Assembly (NCBI GenBank): GCA_017893485.1
Contig: CM030368.1
Span: 171,619,004 to 171,683,003 of the forward strand
Reading direction: 5' to 3'
Origin: Hemerocallis citrina
Taxonomy: Eukaryota; Streptophyta; Magnoliopsida; Asparagales; Asphodelaceae
Length of the DNA stretch: 64,000 nucleotides
Below are positions 46,252-57,930 of this stretch, piece by piece. Under the pieces are notes generated by a model, which ran no database searches, was not told the DNA's origin, and saw only the letters and a list, made by a program, of their open reading frames with translations. Made by a program: the position numbers and the translations under genes. Position 1 is the stretch's first letter. Every line of letters begins with the position of its first letter.

Positions 46252-49200
46252 TGTAACACCCCACAAAATTGAAAATGACAATTTTTCCCTCGTGTGTTAC
46301 GCACGTGTATTTTGTACCGTTACTGTAATATCCGTAACGTGTTTCACTATGTATCTTTGGATTCCGACTATTTATGCATTTTTCATCTTCTCAAAATTTA
46401 TTTTTATCTTATTTGAGTCAACTCAAATATAAAATTCCAATATCTGTATTTGTACGTGCTTTATACGTGTTATTGATGCACGTATCGATTACGCATTTTT
46501 CACCGCTACATGTAATATTTTCTATTTGTTTCATGATGTGTTCGAATTCGTTTTATAAATGAAAATTCATTTTTCTCCTATTTTGGATTAAAATATTATT
46601 ATACGTGCGGTGCACGTGTTTTCTATGTACGTATTGATTACGTTGTGGAATATATAAAAACTAATGAAATATATTTTTCGTATATTGTATTTCAATTATT
46701 TATGAACATTTTTCCGTTGATAAAGTCGAATTTTGTATTTTGATATTTTATGTACGACGCACGTATTTGCAGTTGCACGTATTTAGGTGTATCCGTTTTC
46801 AAAATAAAATTTTGAAGTGTGTGTGTATTTATTTTATTTGTGCATGAAAAACCTAATTTATAATTAAACTAAAATAATTTTACTTAAACAATTACTATAC
46901 ATTATAACCTGCATTTTAAATTAAATATATATATATATGTGTGTATGAATGAAGTGTGTGCAAGTGCAATGCACGTGCACATGTTTTACATGGAAAGATG
47001 TAGGCCGACTGTTTTGGAATGGAGGGAAAAAAAACTAGGTTTTGAATTAGAGAGTGGATTAGTGGGTGTATTAGTGGGGGGTAGTTAATGTAAATATATC
47101 CTAAATTTCTTATATAATCACCAACTCATTCTCTCCTCATCTCTCCCTTCTTTCTCTTCTCCACCCATTTCCGAAACCTCCAGCAAGTCCCCTGTTGTTT
47201 TCTCCACTCACATACAAACATACATACCTATACTTCCCACCATTCAAAGTACATATGTATATGTAGATATATGTAACACTCTACTATCAGTTAGTCATGT
47301 CTTGACGAGTGATGGCCTTTTGGTTGTTGTCCCTGTTGCTCTACCGAAATGGAAGTTAGGGGTTTTTCTTTGTGCACGGATTTCGAGGAGGTAAATTGGA
47401 GTTTCTCTTAGAGTTTATTTCTAAGGATTAATTGAATACATCAATGCTTCTTTGGGTGGGTGTTTCTTAAATCCTTTCTAATTTAGGAGTATGATGCATG
47501 CTAGTTGATAAATTGTTTAATTGTTAAATTTTGATTGGTATGGTAAATGTAGATTGCTTAATTTACTCTCTAAAAATTTTATGTGATGCACGTTGTAAGA
47601 AAAAGCTAAAATTTGTGATTGATGAAAGAAATGTATGTTAGATGAAAATTTTATAAAGTAGGCTGTAAGTGAAATTAAAGTATGTGAAATTAGAAATTCA
47701 AATTGTGCAAAATAATAGATAGAATGGCATGAAAAAATCTAATTTTTGTATAAGAAGGTTTTAGGAAAATTGTGAAAAGAAACTAAAATTTCGCTTGATT
47801 AGAATTGATATTGAAATTTTGGGGAAAACTCTCATCATGTTAATTACCATTAAAAAGAAAAAGAATTCTATGAATGTGTAGTAGAATAAAACTTTACAAT
47901 TTAGCAAACGTGTATGACGTTTGGGATGTTCTTAATTTTGTTACATATCTTTAAATTGCAAAAATTTTGCTTTGATACATAAACAATAAGTAAATATATG
48001 TTATTGTACTTTCGAAGTGTCCTGTATGAGTAATAAAATTGGCGTGATGAATCGAAGTTCGATTGATTGTTATGTTTTAAATAAATGAATTGGGCCAAGA
48101 CTGGATACTTAAAGAATTTAACCCTATTCATATCAGTTAGTCACTCTGGACTTATTAGTTTTCGAGTGCGCTTTGGGTCTGTTACTGTAGCTGGGCGGGG
48201 GTTTGGCTCTGGGTTCGAGTCTTGTTAGAGGCTCTGTTTTTATTTTCGAAGTTTGATTTTTCCCAATAGCAAAGTGTGCCGGTATGTAAGAAAATTAACT
48301 GAACTTCCTTTCAGTTAGTCACTCTTGGACTTCTGGTCTTCGGGTGTGCTTTGGGTCTGTTACTGTAGCTGGGCGGGGTTTGGTCCTTGGTCTTGGGTTC
48401 GAAACCGGTAGCCCTCCTTTTATTTTCTTTTTGATTTTTTTGAGTATTTAAGAGTTTTTAAGAGAAATAAAAATTGGGAAAATTTCTATTATTCCTCTAA
48501 AATTATTTAGACTTTATAAAAAATATTTTCACAATATTTTGATATATTTTGTGAGAATTGGAAGTGGATTTCATAATAAAACTATGGGATGAAGAACTCG
48601 ATAATTTTTCTTAAAGTGTGGCTTTTGTATAATTAAAGAAAAATGAAAATTTAGAATACGATTATATTTCTTCGCGATGAGATTCTATGGTTATAAATTT
48701 TTTTGATTAAGATTATTTGAATTGCACACAATGTTATAAGTGATTAAATTGATAAAAGAAGTTGAATTGAATTATTTCATGTTATGAGATTATAAAGAAA
48801 AGTTTCTCTTTTGAGAAAGAGTTTGTGAATAAAGAAATTGAAATGTTATTTTGGGATTGAATGTAAATATTATTGATCTCTAGAATGAGATATTTGTTGG
48901 AATCAAGAGGCTATGCGAGACCCATAGAAACCGGCAGTTATTATTATGAATTTGAGAGCTAACCAGTGTGGGTTGAGCATCTCTTGAGAAGTAACCAGGT
49001 TGGGCTGACTGTCTCTTTTGTTTGGTTTAAGTCTGGTTAAGCTAGCTCTAGGTTGTGATAATTTTCTTCTAAAACAACTAAAAACTTAAGGACCACACTA
49101 TAGTGAAGATGTGATGAAAGTAAGAGAAAAACACAAGTATGAGGGACTCGGATTTACGGTATAAGAATTTTCATAGGCTGTCCACATGATGTGTCATGTC

Positions 49201-49961
49201 ATGACGTGAATCTATCTCCGGAATTATCGGGATCGTGGCGATGCTTGTGAAATGCTCGGTGACTATGTAGTGTCATCGTTCCATGACGGAGGCAAATTGT
49301 CCATAGGTTGTCTGCATGATATGTCATGTCATGACGTTGGATTCCCCTTCAGACTGTCTGGACATGGGCTCGTAACTCATAAAACATCTAGGATACTTAC
49401 CATAGTTACCATAGTAGTTAAACTCATAACGAGGGATTCAACCTTACAAGATGAAGAACGGTTAAGGGCTTGCCCTCGGATTTATGTAGAATGCGATGCA
49501 TAAGTTCGAACAAGTGTGCATTAGTGTCATGAAATATAAATAACTGCATTAAGGCTAAGGGCACAAGCACACACGACATCAATAGGATAGTCCCCATTTA
49601 GCATTGTTTGTGATCAAGTTTGTGATTGTTAAAGTATTAAAGAATCGTTATACTTTCGGCATAGCGAGGATGGCCGTGTATAATATTTCGTCGGTTGTAA
49701 GCAACTGACGTACCCACAGTTTTATATGCAGGACTTGAAATTTACAAGAAGATATAAAGATGAATTTGATGCTGATGATTACTTAAATGCTAAAGTTGTT
49801 ACAATTGTACATTTATTAGTGTTGTATTTCACTTATATATTCCGCTGTGTTATGATGTAAAAAGACTTTGTTGTAATAAAAGTTTAAAATTTCTTGTAAA
49901 ATTGTACGAAGTGAAGTGTAAAGATCCTGTGGAACTTCGAACAGGCTTATTTGGTGTTACA
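46252..49961 (+). mobile_element. Solo LTR of 3.7 kb with 5-bp TSD
   Basis: It starts TGTAACACCCCACAAAATTG and ends TTTGGTGTTACA; flanked by ACAAT on both sides (46247-46251 and 49962-49966). Its second half shares blocks with the other gypsy LTRs of the window (CTCCGGAATTATCGGGATCG near 49215; a low-complexity AAGGACCACACTATAGTGAAGATGTGATG-like motif around 49088; a 'guanine-rich AACGAGGGATTCAACC' motif near 49427). No internal domain. It lies in the probable Helitron. Confidence 0.88.
48131..48420 (+). repeat. Duplicated ~178-bp unit with RNA polymerase III B-box-like word
   Basis: TCAGTTAGTCACTCTGGACTT (48133) recurs at 48311, and GGGTCTGTTACTGTAGCTGG recurs with the same offset. Each copy ends in GGGTTCGAGTC or GGGTTCGAAAC, which resembles a tRNA/SINE B box. 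No tRNA fold is evident, so it is either SINE-derived or simply an internal LTR duplication. Confidence 0.5.
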
Positions 49962-50232
49962 ACAATATTATCACAGTCATAACAAGAGAGCAAAGTTTTT
50001 GGTTTGCCTCATTCCCTTGTTTCAAATCACACATGTATATATTTGTTATCTATTGAAACATCGATTTGGAATCTGTTTATTTTTTAACATGAGTTATCTT
50101 TTTGAATCTTGAAAAGGTATGTGTCCATGTTGCTTAGCTGTATTGTATTGCAACCATGTATTTATTGATATATCCATGAGGTTAAACATATAATATTGTA
50201 TGCTCACTATGTAATAATGATACAATACTTTG

Positions 50233-51287
50233 CCGTTAAGCTTCGTCGCCTCCAAGAGGCGGCAGATTTATTTCGTATTTCTAATTTTCAACCACCCTGA
50301 GTACTAATTCTTCTCATTTGTATTTGCTTACATATTTGAGCATGCAGTTGTTTGTTATTACTTATTTACCCCCCTCTGGGTGTCTTACCTCTGGCTTCAT
50401 TCTGACTGTGCCGAAGTTCTGAGATTACGAGTCTTTTTGCTTCCTTTCCTTTCCAATTTTGTAGAGGCCTGGGTTGTAGGCTCGGTCGTCGGGGTTGTTT
50501 TGTTGTTATGCTGCTATGCTTATTATCTTTTGCTCTTAATCTTTTTGTTACTGTTGCTATTTCTAGCTCTTTTATTATCTGTTTTTTTGACCTTTTGGTT
50601 ACTCTTTAATGCTACTAATGCTGATCTTGGTAGATTTCAGCTATTGTTTCTACTTCCCTACTATTCTCTTTTTATTCTTTAGTGTTCTTACTTTTAGTGA
50701 TGTTTTGATGGATTGCTTTCATGGTTGGCTATTGTTTATGTTCGGCAGGTGTTTTCCTCGCTTTTGTGGGTTCAGGTCGGTCAAGGACAGGATCACCTTC
50801 TCATTTTAGTGGTTTCTTTGTTTCTCCTGTGGGCTTGAGGGCTTATTTGTAGGTCAATTTGTATTGTTGTCGTCGCTTTTGTGTCTGTTGTTTCGCTGCG
50901 CTCTAGCAGTCTATTCTCGTTTGCTCTTATTCAGGTCTGTTGTTGACTCGGTTTGGGGCTTGGTTGCTCCAGCGTTTGGGCTTGGTTTCGCAGTTTCATT
51001 GTTGTTGTGGTTGGTGTTGATGCCTTTTTGGCTGGGTGGTGTTTTCTGCTGTCCTCGGATCGATGTCGACTGCATTCAGGATTGTTCCTTTTGGCTTGCA
51101 GTTTGCTGCGCTGGATTTGCCTATTTCGTGCAATTCTCTTCATTGCATCGGCATGTTTTATTGTTGTTTTTTTTCTCGTTTTTTCAAGTTTACTCTGTGT
51201 AAAATTATTTGATGTTTGTAACTATTCTCTTATTTTTCGTATATTTGTGCTGGAGTTTGTTGACTCTATCCACGTTATCAAAAAAAA
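50233..51287 (+). mobile_element. Retroposon (probable 5'-truncated LINE), plus strand, 16-bp TSD
   Basis: 1055 bp between perfect repeats ATGATACAATACTTTG (50217-50232 and 51288-51303), ending in an A-run after a stem-loop (GGAGT...ACTC) and CTATCC. Its 3' end aligns with that of the element at 40576-41503. The hydrophobic ORFs inside (50380-50682, 50864-51202) are not recognisable proteins and probably represent T-rich 3' region. Confidence 0.85.
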
Positions 51288-52392
51288 ATGATACAATACT
51301 TTGTTTTTGCTTTGTGAGTTTGCTATATTCAAACATTTGTTTTGATTTAATTTGATATTTAAAGTTAGTTTAAATATCAGAATAGAAGAATCTAATACTG
51401 AGGGTTTAAGTGCTACCAGGAAAGGTGATATTGTTGTTGTCAAGGGAGCCACAGCTAATCTGGACAGTAGAATGATAACGAGAATACTAAGATTTTGAGC
51501 AAGGTTTTTTTTTCCCTTATGGATGTGCCTGCAAAATTTGATGAGCTTATAATGAATTAATTGTTGAAAGCAATGATTCATTTATACTGGAGAGAAACTA
51601 TGAACTTATTCATTATAATTGTGTAATGAATGTGAGTTTAAAGGAGATGTTGAATTTTTTTCCTCAAATATGTATTATTTTACAAACATTTATTGAACAC
51701 ATCCAAATGTTAAACTAATGGAGAGTTGTATAGATTATTCTACCATGTCAATGTTTTTTCTTGAGTTAAACAAGTTTAGAGTACAACTTACTCTGTTAAT
51801 CTAACTGAATTTGCTACCAAAATTAATCTAGATTACATTTCTTGAATGAGTTTTTTTTTCTCCATGTATTTCATTGCATTGAATCATAATAATATGTCGA
51901 AATTGGTTCAAAACTTTGGAGTTTTAACCCCTCTCTTTCATTTCTCTAATTATTATTAAGAACTATAAATTTATGTTTCATTCATATTAATCATTTTGGC
52001 TGACTATTTTTACTACTTCGTTTGATGAGAAGCAAGATGGACCATTAGTTGCTCCGTATAAGATTTGGAAGATTTGGAAGATTTGGAAAATATAAAAAAT
52101 GATGTATAACATGTGATTCTAGATGATTAAAAATGATTAATAGTTAAACAAAATGTTGGAGAATCTAATAGGCGGGCCAAGAAATGCATTTGAAATAAAC
52201 ATATTTTTCTGATCCATTCACAAGACATCACTTAACTATTCATGTAAATTGTATTGATTGCTTTTGTGATTGATTGTTTGTAAAAGATATTACATTTCTA
52301 AAATATTCAAATGATATTAATATTTAAGGAATGTAAATATTAGACACGTGCATCAAGTTATGTGCACTTGGGGCACGGCCAATTCCCACTAG

Positions 52393-52679
52393 TACTATAA
52401 AGTTAGCCTTGAAAGTCCGAGGTATTATAATGCACATACACAGTGCGTATAGACGTATACATGAAACTTGAATTGAAGTTATAATAATAAAGATTTGTAT
52501 AAGATAACAAATGTGATATTTAAAAAGTCCTTCTAAAACTTTTAAAAGCGTGAATCCTACAGCCGCAAATTTGGAAGCACTTTACAACAATTGAAAAGAA
52601 AATCGTGGAAAAAAAATCATATGCCCAATTGGGCAATTGGCAAAGAACCTTTGACTTATCTAAAAAAACTGTGGTATAA
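52393..52679. other. Intergenic DNA between Helitron and MITE
   Basis: About 285 bp of AT-rich sequence. I see no ORF, promoter or repeat; the last three bases (TAA) are the MITE target duplication. Confidence 0.6.
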
Positions 52680-53401
52680 GAGCATCCACAGTCGTTTTTC
52701 TCAAATGCTATAAAATGGCAGCTACAGTAATAGCAAATGCCATCGATCGCTGCAGTCGTCATTTGCTATATTGTTTCTCATTTTTTAGAAAAAAGCGAGC
52801 GATGGGTATCATATACCGTCTCATCGTTTACAATAAATTAAAAAAAGATTAATTACTTATTAACTATTAAACTATATTAATTAACTAAATTAAATATTAT
52901 AATATTTACTAAACCTAATTAATTAACTAATTTAACCTAAAAACTACTCTAAACCTACCAATCTGTATTAATTAACCCATGAAGCATTAAATGCATTCCT
53001 ACCTCACGGACGGGGTTTGATACCCCGGACGGGGTATCATTCCCCGTCTGAGGGTAAACTAAAAAAAAATAATATTTTTTTAAGGTGCGCGACGGGGTAT
53101 CATACCCCGTCCGAGGTATGTATCCCCGTCCGACCATTTTTAAAAAAAAAATTTAAAATTATTGAGACGGTATATGTTGTTCCGTTCGAATCGATTAAAT
53201 AATTATTAAATCAGAGAGACGGGGAATCATACCCCGTCTTTTATAATTTGAGAAAGCACATTTCGTTTCTCATATTTGAGAAATGAGAATAGAACGTTTG
53301 CTAAAAAATGAATAAATGAGAAACGACTGCAGGGGTGGTTTGCTATTTCGTTTGCTATAATATAGGAAAATGACATATATAGCAAACGACTGTGGATGCT
53401 C
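52680..53401. mobile_element. PIF/Harbinger-like MITE with internal palindrome array
   Basis: 722 bp with terminal inverted repeats GAGCATCCACAGTCG / CGACTGTGGATGCTC, flanked by TAA on both sides (52677-52679, 53402-53404), the 3-bp TSD of PIF/Harbinger. Next to both ends TTTGCTAT words repeat in inverted order. The interior (53010-53240) has palindromes of type GACGGGGTATCATACCCCGTC in several copies. It lies about 430 bp upstream of the receptor kinase start codon. Confidence 0.8.
53010..53240. repeat. Palindrome array GACGGGGTATCATACCCCGTC inside the MITE
   Basis: Four to five imperfect copies (about 53010, 53028, 53089, 53110 and 53219). Each can fold as a hairpin with a GACGGGG stem; arms alternate between adjacent copies so they can also pair across. 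Confidence 0.75.
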
Positions 53402-53404
53402 TAA

Positions 53405-53834
53405 GAAAATCAAGTAGAGAGCTCCATTTTGTTAGCAAATCCAAAAGCAGCTCTCTTTTGCCACAGATTTTTTTTTTTTTTCCAGAAAATCAACAATATA
53501 GTAGAGGAGTCAAAAACGATGCCTTCGTAGTCCTTGATTTTTAATTCCCTCAAATTTGCCGGCTCTTTATTTTAGCTTTGCTTTTGGGATAATTAAAAAT
53601 ATAGCCTGTCAAGTCCAAATAGCCAACTAGAGAATTTAAAATTTAAAAAAAAAAAAAAAAAAAAAGTCCAAACAGATGGATGAGAACGACACAAGAAGCA
53701 CGCCTCATGTTTACACGTTATTGACCAAGCATAAGCATCAACAATTCATGTATTTTTAGCCCAAAAAAGATGAACAATTAATGTATGTATGTATGTTTGG
53801 GAGAAAAAATTTCATAAGGCAGGCATCATCAACC
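53405..53834 (+). promoter_or_regulatory. Upstream region of the receptor-like kinase gene
   Basis: No coding sequence. It contains a T-run (53469-53481) and a long A-run (about 53645-53665). I see no clear TATA box at a fixed distance. The start codon at 53835 has a strong plant context (ACCATGGCC), favouring it over the in-frame upstream ATGs at 53781 and 53793. Confidence 0.45.
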
Positions 53835-56047
53835 ATGGCCATGGGGATCAGGCAGATATGCGTTCCTTCACTGTTCTCATGGCTAATCATCGGTATCGTG
53901 ATCTCCATGGTTGTTGAGAAAGCTACTGCTATTGGGAAGGGAACTGGTTGTTCTTCATCCTGTGGAAATCTGAGCATTCAACCCCCTCTACGTTTAAAAG
54001 GCGATCCCAACCACTGTGGTGATTCAACCTATGATCTTACCTGTGATGCTAGTAACAAAACAATCCTCGAGTTACCCTTCGGTGAGTATTATGTTACAAA
54101 TATTTGGTATAACAGTTCTACAATGCAAGTAGTGGATCCCAATCTGACAGGTGACCGTTGCAGCCTTCCTTACCGTTTTCCTTCAGATTTTCCAAATCTT
54201 TATCAAGATTCAGGAGTATTTCAGAATTCATATGGCACAAGTTATAATTTGTGGTTAAATGATCAGTTTTTTAGTTTTGTGAAATGTTCAAAGAAGGCGG
54301 TCATGAATGACGACATTTACTTCCATAATGTTTCTTGCTTGAGTGGAAACGATACAGATGTCTATGCAATATATGGGTATTCAGTCAGTGATCTTCCTCC
54401 TTCTTGCAGCTTCCTGTCTATGGTCCCAGCTTATGTTGATTTTGGTCCCGATAATATTACTAGACTTATCCAAAGTCTACAGAGCGGGTTCATTATGACA
54501 TGGGCTCGACAACCCATTATGCCAGCCCGTATGAAATATTGTTTGAGTGCTGCCTCAAGGTGAGGGACCTAATAATGTTGGAGCTAACATATATATTGTT
54601 ATTTTCATTACAGTTCATATTTTACGTAAGAGTTTATTGTTTGCAATACAGCGAGGTTAAATCTTTCAATCAGGATTCGAATAGCAGTTTCATTTGGGTT
54701 GTTGATCCGTTTTACTTTGGAGGGCAACTCATATACTGTCTCAATTACGACAAACACCACAACCGCGCTTTATTTTTCATCGTGTGCTGGTATACAGTAA
54801 CATCTCTACTAGGTAAAATCCAATTACCAGAGGTAATAATGTAAGCGATCGTAGTTGTCTCTCTTGTTTATCGACTAAATTATTTTCAAATTCTGTTTTA
54901 TGCAGTAATTTCTATCATTGCCAAGCTTGTAGCACCATCCTTGTCTATTTATGTTCTTCTCGCCCGTGAGTATTGGAAAATGATGGTTCCAACGGACAGT
55001 ATAGAGAAATTTTTACAAAATCAGCAGACCCTCACACCAACAAGATATGCCTACACTGATATCATTGCGATGACAGAACATTTCAAAGAGAAATTAGGCC
55101 AAGGAGGGTTCGGATCTGTATTCAAGGGAAAGCTTCTTGGTGGTCGTCTCTTAGTTGCAGTTAAGATGTTGGTGAATTCCAAATGCAATGGAGAAGATTT
55201 TATTAACGAAGTTGCTACTATTGGCAGGATTCATCATCGCCATGTTGTTCGCCTTCTTGGCTTTTGTGCAGACGGTACAAAGAATGCTCTCGTCTATGAG
55301 TTTATGCCTAATGGTTCATTAGATAAGTATATCTTCTCTTCAAATGGGGCACAGCGTCATTTTACAATGGAGAAATTGAATGAGATTGCACTAGGTGTGG
55401 CTCAGGGAATTGATTATTTACACACGGGCTGTGAAATGAGCATCTTACATTTTGACATCAAACCTCACAATATACTCCTGGATCAAAATTTTGAGCCGAA
55501 GATAGCAGACTTCGGACTTGCAAAGCTTTATTCAAAAGACAATAGTCTTGTGTCCGTTAGTGCTGCAAGAGGAACAATTGGCTACATAGCTCCTGAGTTG
55601 GTATCTAGGAGCTTTGGGATCATTTCTCACAAGTCTGATGTATATAGCTTCGGTATGCTATTGATGGAAATGGCAGGTGGGAGGAGGAATGTTGATCACA
55701 ATGCTCAGAATTCTAGTCAATTTTACTATCCGTCCTGGATCTACGATCAACTCAATCAAAATGAACAACCTGAGATAAGTGTCTCTGTTACGATCGATGA
55801 CATGGAAAAGAAGCTGTGCAAAGTTGGTCTATGGTGCATTCAGATGAGGCCATCCGACCGTCCATCCATGAGCAAAGTTATAGAGATGCTACAAGCTGAT
55901 GTCGATACTTTGGAAATGGCACCAAAACCTTTCGCGTCTGCTCCAGCTCCTGTATCTGTAAGACAGTCTGGTGTCGACTTTTCTTCTTCTCAGTATTCTG
56001 TAGACTCTTCTCTGTCTGAGTGCTCAATTATCTCAGAAAATGAGTAA
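53835..56047 (+). CDS. LRK10L-type receptor-like kinase, three exons, apparently intact
   Basis: Exons 53835-54559, 54652-54812 and 54906-56047 join in frame with GT-AG introns (CTCAAG^GTGAGG, AATACAG^, CTACTAG^GTAAAA, TTATGCAG^) into about 675 residues. Order: signal peptide (1-32), Cys-rich ectodomain starting [20 protein letters not shown] (about 39-240, GUB_WAK_bind type) with several N-x-S/T sites, transmembrane segment near 278-311 across the exon 2/3 junction, Ser/Thr/Tyr kinase. Kinase motifs: GQGGFG (360-365), VAVK Lys382, alphaC Glu397, [10 protein letters not shown] (477-479 HFD), DFG at 497, APE at 524. Phe instead of Arg before the catalytic Asp makes it a non-RD kinase, as is usual in the rust-resistance Lr10/LRK10L group. 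Ligand unknown. Neighbours are transposons only. Confidence 0.9.
54560..54651 (+). other. Intron 1 of the receptor kinase gene
   Basis: Starts GTGAGG and ends GCAATACAG; 92 bp, AT-rich, phase 2. Splicing it out restores the reading frame from ectodomain to the juxtamembrane exon. Confidence 0.85.
54813..54905 (+). other. Intron 2 of the receptor kinase gene
   Basis: Starts GTAAAATCC and ends TTTTATGCAG; 93 bp. It lies inside the transmembrane coding region, the usual position in this receptor group. Confidence 0.85.
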
Positions 56048-56925
56048 TAAATACATATAACTTTCAGAACTGGTTTTTTACTCTTGTATACATTCTGCTC
56101 AATCATACAAGTATAATGCACGTGCGATGCACGTCTATAAATTAGTCATTAAATTAAATGAATTTGTATATCGTATAACAAAAGAAATAGTAAAACATTT
56201 AAAAACATGTTTGGAAATGTGTTATTGTTAATGACATGTAGCCTCAAACAACCAAGAGGAATCAGCAGTGCATCCCCGAATTATTAGGTAGACAAATACT
56301 AAATATTAGTAACATGATTCATCATGCTCTATTATTCCCCCCTCCTCTGCTTTCCTCTGCTCCTAGCATCATTAAGGTTAGATACATAGCAGCATAAGAC
56401 TGGCTTAAATGATTAATTATACAATCAATAACATTTTAAATTTGAATGTCGAAAGAATCATCAAAACCCTTTTTGATTTAGTGCCAAATTCCTGGTTTTT
56501 TATGACTGAAATGACAGAAATATATATATAAAATACAATCAAGTGAACTGGAACTAAAAAAGATATGATCTGTAAAGATATTTGTATATAGAATGAATGA
56601 GTGCCCTAGACTTGGTTGATGCATGCACCAACCAGTGCCAATCAAAGTGATATATGGAGACAGTTAGAATTAAGCAGGAAGTAAATTTTGTTCTCCCCTG
56701 CATATGCATATGCATATGCATCTGCATGTTAAGAGAAGAAGAAGAAGAAGCAGCTGATATTTGCAAAAACTTTGCAACCTATATTAAGAACAGAGACTGC
56801 AAGTAATAGAATAGCACGTTAAAGCTATACATGTATTGAAGACACCCAACATAAATATGACCATAGATTACTAAAGTCGTACAATCAGGGAGCTAAAAGT
56901 CTTATCTGGAAAATATATGTGAGGA

Positions 56926-57520
56926 TCAAGGAGACATACCACTATACAGGCTTCTCAGAATTTGCAGTATAATAACTACTTCAACCACATTTTTCCGGCT
57001 ATGCCCAATATCATCAGAACTTTCTTCACCATATTCGATGTTTATAAATGAATATGGACCATACATGGGGCCTGAAAGATAGCGCACTTCATGCGTCTTT
57101 TGAAGTACATTTGGAGCATCTGCAATTTTTTTATCGTAGAAGTTGCCATTAGGAAAAATACTTATTGAGGGATGCATTCGATATTGAATATTTAGAAGGT
57201 GCGTCTTATGGCCTAAAGAACTCAACCTTTCAAAAAGACTCCTACCGAACATTGCACCTTCTGAAACCTGAGAAATAAATGAATTTTATGGGTAAAAGAT
57301 AATATGCATGTTGATTATCAAAAAAAGAAGCAGTCAGGGTTTTCTTCCAGACCTTGCTTTTCACCATTGCGGGCAGTTGGCACTCATCCCCGATGAGAAC
57401 AACATGTCTTAAACCAAAGAGCTGTAGAGGAATCAGTGACTCACACTCCTTCAACTGTGCAGCTTCATCAATGACTAAGAACTCAACTGGTAAAACAAAA
57501 AAAACAAAACAAAAAAGCAA
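56926..57520 (-). pseudogene. SEN1/UPF1-like superfamily 1 helicase gene fragment
   Basis: The minus strand encodes EFLVIDEAAQLKECESLIPL, with the Walker B DEAA box, then VVLIGDECQLPAMVKS (helicase motif III, 57242-57520). After an intron-like interval near 57250-57275 come FGRSLFERLSSLGHKTHLLN and IQYRMHPSISIFPNG (motif IV region, 56926-57252). This is the plant SEN1/MAA3-type family (P-loop RNA/DNA helicase). The Walker A and C-terminal motifs V-VI are missing, so it is a piece of a gene. The host family is unrelated to the Helitron's own Pif1-type helicase. Confidence 0.85.
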
Positions 57521-57930
57521 TATAGCTAGCTCATTACCCTAACAAAAATGGTAATCCTAAGATCTTTAACAGAAAGAGAAATATAATGTTCTTCATACTT
57601 CATAATCAAATCAAATGAAGTGGTTTTCAAGTAGTTCTTGAGTACCTTGAACAAATTAAAAGTGGTCCAAGCAAAAATGAATTTTCAGCTGTCCTCAAAC
57701 CGGAATTCTGTGGATCTGAATAACAGGGGAGGCATTAGTACTTTGCTTAATAGAAGTATAGATAGATTTGTTTACTTTTGTCATTTTATTGATTAATTAT
57801 TGTGTTCATCAGCATTCCATAATATAAGCAGTTCCAAAACTTTGTTTTTTTCAGGATTTTTCCTATGGTAAGATTTATACCAATGATTTCGTGAAATCCA
57901 ACTACCAAACATAGAACTTGCACAACTCAC

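Larger units (their letters stand above)
43966..52392 (+). mobile_element. Probable Helitron carrying an eEF2 exon, later invaded twice
   Basis: The 5' end TCTATTTCTATTATAAAAGC follows an A; the 3' end CCCACTAG precedes a T, with a GTGC...GCAC hairpin about 15-20 nt upstream (52361-52375). This matches Helitron termini (5' TC, 3' CTRR, insertion between A and T). Without the solo LTR (46252-49961) and the retroposon (50233-51287) it would be about 3.6 kb. It has no Rep/helicase gene, so it is non-autonomous. It contains an RNase H-like fragment and eEF2 exon 1. The ends are inferred from motifs only. Confidence 0.5.

Noticed and set aside
48131..48420. tRNA gene.
   Set aside because: Only a B-box-like word is present; no acceptor stem, anticodon loop or A box could be placed.
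50380..51291. Overlapping hydrophobic ORFs resembling membrane proteins.
   Set aside because: They lie in a T-rich retroposon flanked by a 16-bp TSD; T-rich DNA encodes Phe/Leu/Val by chance, and no family is recognised.
56926..57520. Helicase fragment as the Helitron's own Rep/helicase.
   Set aside because: The DEAA box, GDECQLPA and QYRMHP motifs are of the SEN1/UPF1 family, not the Pif1-type helicase of RepHel, and no Rep (HUH) domain is found.
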